Positions 46,105 to 53,737 of a DNA stretch of 64,000 nt are shown piece after piece. Source of the stretch: Steroidobacteraceae bacterium (GTDB taxonomy: Bacteria; Pseudomonadota; Gammaproteobacteria; Steroidobacterales; Steroidobacteraceae). Both the position numbers and the translations under genes were made by a program. The notes under the pieces were generated by a model. That model searched no databases, was not told where the DNA came from, and was given only the letters and a program-made list of their open reading frames with translations. The stretch is taken from positions 563,001-627,000 of the forward strand of contig JAWLAG010000002.1 of NCBI GenBank assembly GCA_041395505.1, given 5' to 3'. Position 1 is the first letter of the stretch; the number at the start of each line of letters is the position of its first letter.

Positions 46105-46135
46105 CCGGCAGCCACCGTCGCTGGCTGCCGGTTTT
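46105..46135 (+). terminator. Intrinsic terminator of the H1-like gene
   Basis: A perfect ten-base-pair stem, CCGGCAGCCA (46105-46114) with TGGCTGCCGG (46122-46131), closes a seven-base loop and is followed by TTTT. It stands 6 bases after the stop codon of the small basic protein. The NAD(P)-binding protein gene ends at 46151 on the other strand, where the same stem could act in reverse, though it lacks a clear T-run there. Confidence 0.85.
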
Positions 46136-46150
46136 CGCGAGAACAGATCG

Positions 46151-46843
46151 CTAATTTCCGGGCGCAGTTCGGAGCTTGCCAAGCTCCTGCATGGCGTCGT
46201 AGGCGTAGCGATAGACGCCACGACGGCCACTGCGGGCACAACCCAGCATTGCGCGCGCCACCGTATTGGCGCTGATGGCCCGGTACTGCCGTCGCGGGCC
46301 ACCCAGGAATGGATTGACCGCCGGCATGACCAGCATGGCCGCGAGCTCCGCTGGCCGCAGTTCGCGGCGCAATCCCAACAGCAGGCCGGGCTGCAGGATA
46401 TCGAGAGAGCTGAACCCGAGAGCGGCAACAGCGGTTTCCAGCTCGCCCTTGGTCCGAAGATAGAAGTTGGTCGATGCGCTGTTGGCGCCCGCCGCGGTCA
46501 GCAGCACGAAGCGCTGCGCGCCACCCGCGCGCGCGGCCCGCCCAAAAGCCATCACGAGGTCGTGGTCGACGCGACGAAACTCCGCCTGTGAGCCGGCACG
46601 CTTGATGGTCGTGCCGAGACAGCAGAATGCCGTATCGCAACGCGATCCCTTGAGCTGTGCCTCCAGCCGCTCGAACTGCACGATCCGGTTCGCGAGCCGC
46701 GAGTGATCGCCCGGCAGCGGCCGGCGGGTGATGGCCACCACCCGCGTGAAATCCGGCACCTCGAGCAGCAGGCTGAGCAGTCGACTACCGACGAAACCGC
46801 TGGCGCCCGCGATCCAGGCCTGCTTCGAATCCGTATCGTTCAT
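46151..46843 (-). CDS. NAD(P)-binding Rossmann-fold protein (HTATIP2/YwnB-like)
   Basis: A 230-residue protein with an N-terminal nucleotide-binding motif IAGASGFVGSRLLSLLL (residues 10-26) and downstream FCCLGTTIKRAGSQAEFRRV and RFVLLTAAGANS segments typical of atypical short-chain/NmrA-like oxidoreductases. The active-site YxxxK is present as YLRTKGELE. The ATG at 46843 was chosen because the preceding 18 codons do not resemble the family; a TACAAT hexamer about 15 bases upstream of it suggests a very short leader. Substrate unknown. Confidence 0.88.
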   Translation of the reverse strand: MNDTDSKQAWIAGASGFVGSRLLSLLLEVPDFTRVVAITRRPLPGDHSRLANRIVQFERLEAQLKGSRCDTAFCCLGTTIKRAGSQAEFRRVDHDLVMAFGRAARAGGAQRFVLLTAAGANSASTNFYLRTKGELETAVAALGFSSLDILQPGLLLGLRRELRPAELAAMLVMPAVNPFLGGPRRQYRAISANTVARAMLGCARSGRRGVYRYAYDAMQELGKLRTAPGN

Positions 46844-47025
46844 TATTATTCTGCCATTGTATTGCGCAGGCACGGCCTTGGCACGCCCAAAGCGCACATC
46901 GGGCGCGCCGCCAGGGCTGATCTGCTCGCCAGCACGGAACCCCGGGGGCGTCGCGAAGGTCAGCTATGGCTGATTGCAGGTTCAAGAAGCGATAGTATGA
47001 CCGCGACAGCGAACGGGGTGCACCC

Positions 47026-48366
47026 ATGAGGCGATTTGCGGCGTTGATCTGCGGCATGCTGACCCTGTCAGCCGCCGCCTGGGCCCAGGACGACAGCGAG
47101 CGGCTGGCCCTCTATCAGCAATTTCGCGCCGAATTCGATGCGCGCCGCTTCGAGGACGCACTGGCGCGGGCCAACGAGCTGGTCAGTGCGACCGAAAGCA
47201 CTTTCGGCAACGATGCGCTCGAGCTGGCCATCCCGCTTACCAACGTCGGCACGACCGCGCTGCGCCTCGGCAACCTGGGTCTTGCCGAGACATCCTATCT
47301 GCGCAGCGTCACGGTGCTCGATGCGAATACCCGCGGCGCCAATGCCGATCTCATCCCGCCGTTGCATGGACTCGGCCTGACCTACCTGGCGAAGAATGAT
47401 CCGACGAGCGCCGCGATCGCACTACGCCGCGCGGTCGATCTGTCGCGTAACCTCAACGGCCTATACAACATCGGGCAGCTGCCGATCGTGGAGTCGCTGA
47501 TCAGCGCCGAGGTCGCGCTGAATCAGCTTGCGGACGCCGAGAAGGAGCACCAATACGCCTATCGCATCGCGGAAACCAACTACGGCGCGACCGACCCGCG
47601 CATGTTGCCCGCCATGGCGAACTACGCGGCCTGGTTCGAGTCCATGGGCCGCTTCTCGACGGCACGGCGCATGTACGCGCAGGCACTCGGCGTTGCCGAG
47701 AACAGTCTGGGCAAAGCCGCCCTCGAGTCGGTGCCGCCATTGCGCGGGATCGCCCGCACCTACATGCTCGAATTCCTGCTCGGCTACGAGGATCCCGAGG
47801 CCAGCGCCGCTGCGCAGGATCCGTTTGCATCCCAGAACCAGACGGGCGCGCAACTGCAGCGGGTCAATACCGACGGCGAGAAAGCGCTGCTGATTGCGCT
47901 CGATCGCATCAACAAGGCGACACCACCCGATCTCGGATTGCGCGGCCAGACCCTGCTCGACCTCGGCGACTGGTACCTTGTGGGCGCCAATTCCGCCAAG
48001 GCGCTCGGTGTCTACCAGCAAGCCTGGCCCGACCTGGTGGCCAGCAACCAGTTGGACCTGGTCGCGAAGCCGCGCCAGCTCGCCTACAAGGCGCCGTCGA
48101 GTTCCATCACGCGCTCGAGCTACGACCCCGACAAGGAGGATCTTCGGGTGGTCGAAGTGAAATGCAGCGTGAGCGAAACGGGCAAGATCGGCGATTGTGA
48201 GTCGATGCGCAGCGAGGCGTCGGACGCCCAGGAGCGCTCGGTGATTTTCGCGGCGAAGAAATCCCGCTATGCGCCACGCATGGAAAACGGGGTAACGGTA
48301 CCGACCGAAGGCATCATCGTGCGCGACTCGCTCGTGGTCGCCAAGCCCGCGCCACCGAAATCTTGA
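47026..48366 (+). CDS. Exported TPR protein with TonB-like C-terminal domain
   Basis: A 446-residue protein with a signal peptide (MRRFAALICGMLTLSAAAWA, cleavage before QDDSE), six or more TPR-like helical pairs between residues about 25 and 330 (for example ALRLGNLGLAETSYLRSVTV and YAAWFESMGRFSTARRMYAQ), and a C-terminal region (about 365-435: VVEVKCSVSETGKIGDCES) resembling the TonB C-terminal fold. It lacks a membrane anchor, so it is periplasmic or secreted. The gene is convergent with the operon that ends at 48372, only 5 bases away; any functional link is inference. Confidence 0.82.
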   Translation: MRRFAALICGMLTLSAAAWAQDDSERLALYQQFRAEFDARRFEDALARANELVSATESTFGNDALELAIPLTNVGTTALRLGNLGLAETSYLRSVTVLDANTRGANADLIPPLHGLGLTYLAKNDPTSAAIALRRAVDLSRNLNGLYNIGQLPIVESLISAEVALNQLADAEKEHQYAYRIAETNYGATDPRMLPAMANYAAWFESMGRFSTARRMYAQALGVAENSLGKAALESVPPLRGIARTYMLEFLLGYEDPEASAAAQDPFASQNQTGAQLQRVNTDGEKALLIALDRINKATPPDLGLRGQTLLDLGDWYLVGANSAKALGVYQQAWPDLVASNQLDLVAKPRQLAYKAPSSSITRSSYDPDKEDLRVVEVKCSVSETGKIGDCESMRSEASDAQERSVIFAAKKSRYAPRMENGVTVPTEGIIVRDSLVVAKPAPPKS

Positions 48367-48371
48367 CGCTG

Positions 48372-49163
48372 CTATCGCCCTGCGAGTCGTTCCTGTGGTG
48401 GTGGCACGGGCGCAGGCTCCGCGGCCGGCGGCACCGGTTCGGGTAGGGATGCCGGCGGCGACACAACACCAGTCGCCGGTGCCGTGTCGATGATGGGTAC
48501 GGCCTCGATGCGATTCGCCCTCGCGCCAGTCGCACTCGCCAGCAGGGGCGCGCCATCGCGCAACTGCGCCGCCAGCGTCATCTCGGGAAACTGCACCAGG
48601 AATTTCGCGACGGCATCGCGCATGGCGCGCTGGCTGGCGAGGATCAGCGGATTGCCGCTCGAGACACCCTTCGCGGCACTGTTGCCATAGCCGGTGAGCG
48701 TCAGGCTATCAACGGCTGCGCCATCGGGCGTCAGGACGTTGAATCGATAGCGAATGGTGACGGCATAGTAGCCGCCACCGGTGTCCTTCGCGGTCGCGAA
48801 GGAGAACTGTTCGATCCTGGGTTCGAAAATCGCGCGTAATCCGCTCGCGGCATGAGCCTCCTCGAGCGTCGAGAACTCGGCGACATCCTTGAATTCCGCG
48901 CCGAACAAAGCGCGCACCATGGCAAGGTGGCCCGGTCCAAGTTCGATGGACCAGGGCACGCCCCAGCGCGATTCCTTATGGACGAAATTGCGCATGTCGG
49001 GCTGCACGAGCAGGCCGACGCGTGCTTCGATTGGATTGACGAGCGCACGCGGCAACGCCACGGCAGGTGCGATTTCGACGCCGCCGCAGCCGACGATCAG
49101 CGCCGCGGCGAGGCAGGCGCCGACCGTTGCGCCAACGCGGCTCAGCGCTCGCCGCTGAGACAC
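48372..49163 (-). CDS. Lipoprotein with TolB-N/CsgG-like features, last gene of the vWA operon
   Basis: A 263-residue protein. The start is inferred to be GTG at 49163, which gives a lipoprotein signal ending at Cys26 (AAALIVGC) and overlaps the preceding vWA gene by 22 bases. The body resembles small lipoproteins of the TolB-N/CsgG/YajG type: VGLLVQPDMRNFVHKESRWG, a beta-rich centre, and ASQRAMRDAVAKFLVQFPEM, a helix typical of such domains. The C-terminus is Pro-rich. It is probably an outer-membrane-anchored component of the operon's complex. Function unknown. Confidence 0.75.
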   Translation of the reverse strand: MSQRRALSRVGATVGACLAAALIVGCGGVEIAPAVALPRALVNPIEARVGLLVQPDMRNFVHKESRWGVPWSIELGPGHLAMVRALFGAEFKDVAEFSTLEEAHAASGLRAIFEPRIEQFSFATAKDTGGGYYAVTIRYRFNVLTPDGAAVDSLTLTGYGNSAAKGVSSGNPLILASQRAMRDAVAKFLVQFPEMTLAAQLRDGAPLLASATGARANRIEAVPIIDTAPATGVVSPPASLPEPVPPAAEPAPVPPPQERLAGR

Positions 49164-50194
49164 TTGCGCACCCCGCCAAATTCGACCGCAAAGCCGCAGG
49201 CGTCGTCCTGGGTGATGCCGACGAAGGTACCGTCGTTCTGCGCGCACATACTGCGCATTAAGGCGGAAAACTTGATGTTTGTAAATGCCGTGGGACCGGC
49301 CACGGCGGGGAATCCAATGGCATGGATGCGCACCATCTTGCGGCCGCCCTTGCCGGGCAGATTGACCGCCGCCACGGCATCGAGCGCCGTCTGGATGTAA
49401 TCGCCGGTGTATTCATCGCCGAGCACATAGAGGCTGATGCGCTTGTCCGGCGCCCAATATCGCCTGATGGCCTCCACGATGCCTTCGACCGGGCTGGAAT
49501 TGCTGTACGGCGCCCAGTCGGGCATGCGCTCGAGGATGCGCCGCCGCTGCCGGTCGTTGTCCTCGAGCCACTTGCCGCGGGTGCCCTCGAACATGGGCCG
49601 GCCCTCGTCGTCCATGACCTGCAGTCCCTTGACCTTGGGATAGATATCGAGGATTTCAGTCATCACACCGGCCGCCGTATCCCAGTGCTGGCCGTGCATG
49701 CTGTTCGAGGTATCGATGATGAAAATGATGTATTCGCTGTCGACTGGAATGCCGCCGATCGCGTCCGAACGCAACGGCCGGTCGGGTACCTTGGCTTCGA
49801 GCAGCTTGACGTCGGCCGTCAACTGCCGGTAGGCGTCTGCCAGCTCGTTCTCGACGATATCGCTCACGCTCGCTTCGTTGCGCGATGTCTTGAACTCACC
49901 GCGCACGCTGCTGATATCGCCGGCAAGACGGCTCAGGCGCCTTTTCTCGATCGTGAGCTTGTCGATGCGACCCTGCAATTCGCGGTTGAGTTGATCGGTC
50001 TCGCCGCGCAACGCGAACAGCTCTTCCTGCAGTTTCTTCAATTGCTGGGACAGGTCCTGTCGCGATTTTTCGATGATCACGGGCTGGCCGAATTCCGACA
50101 GCACGAGAAGCAGGATAACCGCGCCGAAACCGCAGCAAATGCAGTCGATGAACGACAGGCTGATGATTTCGGTCTCGCGTTGTCGCCGCTTCAT
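49142..50194 (-). CDS. vWA protein with ExbD/TolR/MotB-like N-terminal helix (second)
   Basis: A 350-residue protein. Residues 11-33 form one transmembrane helix opening SLSFIDCICCGFGAVILLLV, with Asp17 at the start of the helix, the place of the proton-binding Asp in ExbD/TolR/MotB. A coiled coil (about 40-135) leads to a vWA domain whose metal site DTSNS is at residues 161-165. It starts in the stop of the first vWA gene (ATGA overlap), so the two are co-translated. The vWA end, AVEFGGVRKCLSGER, has a Cys pair with CGF. A periplasmic vWA domain held by an energised helix is inferred. Confidence 0.85.
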   Translation of the reverse strand: MKRRQRETEIISLSFIDCICCGFGAVILLLVLSEFGQPVIIEKSRQDLSQQLKKLQEELFALRGETDQLNRELQGRIDKLTIEKRRLSRLAGDISSVRGEFKTSRNEASVSDIVENELADAYRQLTADVKLLEAKVPDRPLRSDAIGGIPVDSEYIIFIIDTSNSMHGQHWDTAAGVMTEILDIYPKVKGLQVMDDEGRPMFEGTRGKWLEDNDRQRRRILERMPDWAPYSNSSPVEGIVEAIRRYWAPDKRISLYVLGDEYTGDYIQTALDAVAAVNLPGKGGRKMVRIHAIGFPAVAGPTAFTNIKFSALMRSMCAQNDGTFVGITQDDACGFAVEFGGVRKCLSGER

Positions 50195-51279
50195 GGCCAG
50201 TCCCGCGATGGCATCACGAAACTGCCGCCGCTCTTGCGCGCGACCATCCAGTAACGATGTGTCGCAGGCAGATCGCCTTTCATGGGCAGCAAAACGACGT
50301 CGATGGGCGTCTTTGCGGGCAGGTCACGCGTTGCGGCATCGAACAGTTTGGCGCGATCGCGCACGGAGATGTATTTGGCGAATCCCGGCGGGGTGCTGCC
50401 CTGCGTTGGCAGGCCATCGGTGATCAACACGATCTGATCCGGCGCAGGCTTCAGGTCCTTCAAAGCCGCCAGCGCATTGACCAGGCTCGTGCCCTCCTCC
50501 GGTACGAGTTCACGGACGGCGTCGCGCAAGCGTCCGCGTGTGGCGCGGTCATCGGCACGCAACCACTTGCCTGCAGTCTCGCCGAGCACGGCCTTCGAAT
50601 TGACGTTGAATGCATACAGCTGGTAGCTCGATTCGCCGGGCAACTGCGTGCTGAGCCAGTCGACGATGCGCACTGCGCGGCGCCACTTCTCGGTGCGCCG
50701 GCGCGTCTCAGGCGCGGTATTGCGCAAACGAAGGATCTCCACGACGTCGTCGTGCATCATGCTGGCCGAGCGGTCCAGCAGGATCAGGATTCGCTTGCCA
50801 CGCAAATTAAGGCCATTGATATAGCGTCTCGGACCGCCACGCAGCTTGCCCGTCGCCGAGGGTAGATCATCTTCGCCCGCACGCGCCGACAACCGCCGCG
50901 ATTCCTCCTCCAGCGAACGCACGTCGGCCTTCAGTTTCTCGATGTGCTCGCGTCGCGCCAGCGTCTCCTTGTCGAAGACGGACGACTGCTCGCGCCGTTC
51001 CTGGATCTCCTGCACGAAGCGTCGCGCGCGCTCGGCGGCGGATGCGGTTTCACTGGTGGTCTTCTCGAGCGTATTGCGCAACACGACCAGATTCTTGGTG
51101 CCTTCCAGCACTTCGATTTCGAGACGGCTGACTTCGGCCGCGAGATCGTCGGTACGCCGGATACGCTCCTGGCCGCTTTGTGCGCTGATGATGGTATAGA
51201 AAAGGATCACGGCACCGAAGCCGCAGCTGATGCAGTCGAGGAAGGACAGGCTGAAGACTTCGACCTTGCGGCGGGGCAT
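50191..51279 (-). CDS. vWA protein with ExbD/TolR/MotB-like N-terminal helix (first)
   Basis: A 362-residue protein with the same plan as its downstream neighbour: short basic tail, one helix (SLSFLDCISCGFGAVILFYT, Asp15 at its start), coiled coil (about 40-135) and vWA domain with metal motif DRSAS at residues 169-173 and a later EGTSLVNALAALKDLKP and IVLITDG. The DCxxCGFGAVIL segment is shared with the second vWA protein, which marks them as paralogues. The gene begins 2 bases after the actin-like/FHA gene. The pair may be the ExbD/TolR partner of the ExbB-like subunit at 52607-53446. Confidence 0.87.
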   Translation of the reverse strand: MPRRKVEVFSLSFLDCISCGFGAVILFYTIISAQSGQERIRRTDDLAAEVSRLEIEVLEGTKNLVVLRNTLEKTTSETASAAERARRFVQEIQERREQSSVFDKETLARREHIEKLKADVRSLEEESRRLSARAGEDDLPSATGKLRGGPRRYINGLNLRGKRILILLDRSASMMHDDVVEILRLRNTAPETRRRTEKWRRAVRIVDWLSTQLPGESSYQLYAFNVNSKAVLGETAGKWLRADDRATRGRLRDAVRELVPEEGTSLVNALAALKDLKPAPDQIVLITDGLPTQGSTPPGFAKYISVRDRAKLFDAATRDLPAKTPIDVVLLPMKGDLPATHRYWMVARKSGGSFVMPSRDWP

Positions 51280-51281
51280 GC

Positions 51282-52601
51282 TCAGTCGCCAGCCAGAAAC
51301 TGCGCATAGATCGGCGGACTGCCGATGCGCAGCAGGTCACCGGCATGCAGCGGCGTGCGCTTCGCGACGCGTTGGCCGTTGTGGAAGCTGCCGTGGCGAC
51401 TGTGATCCACGAGGTAGTGCCGGTCGCCATCGGCCTCGATGGTGCAGTGATGGCGCGACACGCCCTGCGCGTTTGCCGGCAACGGAATATCGCAGCCCTC
51501 GCGCCCAAGGGTCCTGTGTTCGGCAGCCAATTCGAAACGCTGGCCGTTGATGGCGATTGCGGTGGGCGTTGCCGGGGTCGCACTTCGAATCGGCGTCCAG
51601 GCCGGCGCGAACACGGGCTCTGCCAGTGTCGGCACGGCAAGTGCCAGTGCGAGCCCCGAACCTGCGACCGCTTGCCGCGATGCCGCCATCGCCGCGACGC
51701 CTTGTGGCAGCAGTGCCATTCGACCCGCGCAGACCGCCGCGATCGCCACCGGGAAACCTGGCCAGTGCTCGCAGTGCCGCGGCAGGAGAAGCGAAACGTC
51801 GCTCACGGCGCCGAGCTCCGCCAGCACTTGCTGCACGCGCTCATAGAGTGGCGCTGCGGCGTACTGCAGGTCGGCCGCCGCAATCCTGGCGGTGAACGCT
51901 CGTCCCTGCGAACTCAGTTGTACCTGTGCCAATTGCCCGTGCGCCAGACGCTCCAGCACACGCGGCAGCGCATCGTATAGCTGTTGTTCGAGCTGTCCGT
52001 GATGGAGAGGATCGAAGCGGGTCTGGCGCACCATGCTGGCCGCGATGCACTCGAGCCACAGCTCCTGCATGCGGATCAGCCCGATGCCCTCCACGGTTAC
52101 GGATCGCAGCCTGCGCGCAGCCGCGCCGGTTTCTACCAGGCTTGCAGCAACGTGATGAAGACCCACTTCGAGCACGATCGCGGCACCTTGCACGCCGCTT
52201 GCAGCCGCGCTGAGTGCAGCAGCGTCGCACAGTTGCGGCTCGGGCAACTCGAGCGCCGCGAACAGTCCGGGAATCACGCCGAGCGGAGCGATGTCGAAGC
52301 GCGCCGGGACGGCGACGACGTACTGGTCGTCGCTGCCGCCGTAGCTGGCAAGACGCCTGCGTAACTCGCTCGCAAGCAGCATGTTGTTGGCATCATCGTC
52401 GCCGTTGCCAAGCTGCAGGCTTTGCCAGTGATCGCTGCTGACCCGTTCCGGCGCCTCGCGCAGCAGGGATTGCGCGTCATCGCCGAGGCTGCCGTTGCCG
52501 GCCGAGCCATTGTCGACGAGGCTCGGTCGGCAATCGAGCAACACGCCGTCGCTCGCGATGGCATACGACGCGTCGTCGACATGCAGACCGAGGCAGGCCA
52601 T
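51282..52601 (-). CDS. Fusion of a divergent actin/Hsp70-like region with a C-terminal FHA domain
   Basis: A 439-residue protein. Residues about 1-300 follow the order of an actin/Hsp70-like ATPase: an opening GLHVDDASYAIASDG, a second strand set AAIVLEVGLHHVAASLVETG (in the place of the Hsp70 phosphate-2 motif) and a helical part with LEQQLYDALPRVLERLA. The phosphate-binding Gly/Asp residues are poorly conserved, so ATP binding is doubtful. Residues about 350-435 form an FHA domain with GREG (366-369), SRHH (382-385) and NG (408-409), all conserved phosphothreonine-binding positions. The ATG at 52601 is 5 bases after the channel-subunit stop. It has no membrane segment. Confidence 0.78.
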   Translation of the reverse strand: MACLGLHVDDASYAIASDGVLLDCRPSLVDNGSAGNGSLGDDAQSLLREAPERVSSDHWQSLQLGNGDDDANNMLLASELRRRLASYGGSDDQYVVAVPARFDIAPLGVIPGLFAALELPEPQLCDAAALSAAASGVQGAAIVLEVGLHHVAASLVETGAAARRLRSVTVEGIGLIRMQELWLECIAASMVRQTRFDPLHHGQLEQQLYDALPRVLERLAHGQLAQVQLSSQGRAFTARIAAADLQYAAAPLYERVQQVLAELGAVSDVSLLLPRHCEHWPGFPVAIAAVCAGRMALLPQGVAAMAASRQAVAGSGLALALAVPTLAEPVFAPAWTPIRSATPATPTAIAINGQRFELAAEHRTLGREGCDIPLPANAQGVSRHHCTIEADGDRHYLVDHSRHGSFHNGQRVAKRTPLHAGDLLRIGSPPIYAQFLAGD

Positions 52602-52606
52602 GGCCG

Positions 52607-53446
52607 TCAGTGCGCCTGCATGTTGCGGATGACTTTCTGATCGAGATAGGTTTCGGCATCGTGCACGAGCCGCTCCTGCACGAGCTGCAACTGGTGCAGC
52701 AGGAACATCAGCAGTATCGACAGCAACAGCGCGATCAGCGTTGAATTGAATGCCACACCGAGTCCGGCGGTGACGCCGCTGATATCGCCCGATACAGCCT
52801 TGTGTGCCTGCGAGAGTGCATCGCCGATGCCGCGCACCGTACCGATGAAGCCGATGGCCGGTATGGCCCAGGCGATGTAGCGCAGCATCGACAGCTCCGA
52901 ATCGAGACGCTCGGACTCGGTCTCGCATACCGCGTGGGCCACATCGGACACGTCCTGGACGTTTCGCGTCGCGCCAAACCGTCCGAGTGCGGCAAGGAGT
53001 GCGCGCGGCACGAGCGCGTTGCGTTGCTCAGCCGGCAGCGCCTCGAGTTGCCGCGAGTACTCGCGCGTGTCCTCGGGCAGTATGCGCATGCCCTCCGGAA
53101 TGCGCAGTACTTCCCCGTCCAGGATCTGCCGCTCGCGACGCTGCGACAGGGCCTTGTAGCCCATGATCGCAAGGGCCCAGAGCATGAGGATGATCTCGGA
53201 TTCCTGCTCGTAGTCCTTGATGAGGATGTAGGGACTGCGCTCGGCGACGAAATTCGGGTCCTGGTCCATGGCGAGTTTCTGCGCGGCCATGATGGCATTC
53301 GCCGTCGGTCGCACATGCAGGACATAGATCGTGTGTACCAGCAGGATCGCCAGCATCAGCGCCGCTACGTTGAATGAAAACTCATTCGGATAGCGCCGCA
53401 GCTGCAGCAGATTGGCCGGACTGGAAATTGCATTCGTGTCATTCAT
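52607..53446 (-). CDS. MotA/TolQ/ExbB-family proton-channel subunit
   Basis: A 279-residue membrane protein with helices at about 27-45, 84-98, 187-205 and 228-250. The stretch LRYIAWAIPAIGFIGTVRGI and the following GLGVAFNSTLIALLLSILLM match the two pore-forming helices of TolQ/ExbB proteins, including the GxxGTVxGI motif and the polar Ser/Thr in the last helix. It would form the pentameric stator that uses the proton gradient. The usual ExbD/TolR gene is absent; the two vWA proteins downstream carry the equivalent helix. It begins 15 bases after the small anchored protein gene. Confidence 0.92.
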   Translation of the reverse strand: MNDTNAISSPANLLQLRRYPNEFSFNVAALMLAILLVHTIYVLHVRPTANAIMAAQKLAMDQDPNFVAERSPYILIKDYEQESEIILMLWALAIMGYKALSQRRERQILDGEVLRIPEGMRILPEDTREYSRQLEALPAEQRNALVPRALLAALGRFGATRNVQDVSDVAHAVCETESERLDSELSMLRYIAWAIPAIGFIGTVRGIGDALSQAHKAVSGDISGVTAGLGVAFNSTLIALLLSILLMFLLHQLQLVQERLVHDAETYLDQKVIRNMQAH

Positions 53447-53461
53447 GGTCTGCGCCTGCAG

Positions 53462-53737
53462 TTAGATGTCGATTGGAAACGAGACGTTATTGTCAGCCGA
53501 ATCGCGCATGCTCGGGTCGCTCTCCGCATCCGCGCCCTGGCTCAAGGGTTCGGCCGGCTTTTCCTGGGCCTGCGGCTCCGCGGTATCCGTTTTCTCCACG
53601 GGCTCCTGCTGTTGCGCCTGTGCTTCCTGGGCCAGGAGGCGCGTACCGTAGAGAACGGCGGTGCCACAGAGCAGCGCCGCAAGGGCGGTCAGGGCGATCA
53701 ACGCCAGGGTCTGGCGCTCAGCGCGACGCAAGGGCAT
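53462..53737 (-). CDS. Small single-span membrane protein of unknown function
   Basis: A 91-residue protein: basic N-tail, one helix (TLALIALTALAALLCGTAVL, about residues 10-31), then an acidic, Gln/Glu/Pro-rich tail (QAQQQEPVEKTDTAEPQAQE) probably in the periplasm. The start is supported by a strong GAGGAGG 6 bases before the ATG, within the last codons of the preceding gene (20-base overlap). No family was recognised; the helix lacks an acidic residue, so it is not an ExbD equivalent. Its place right before the channel subunit suggests it is part of the same complex. Confidence 0.75.
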   Translation of the reverse strand: MPLRRAERQTLALIALTALAALLCGTAVLYGTRLLAQEAQAQQQEPVEKTDTAEPQAQEKPAEPLSQGADAESDPSMRDSADNNVSFPIDI

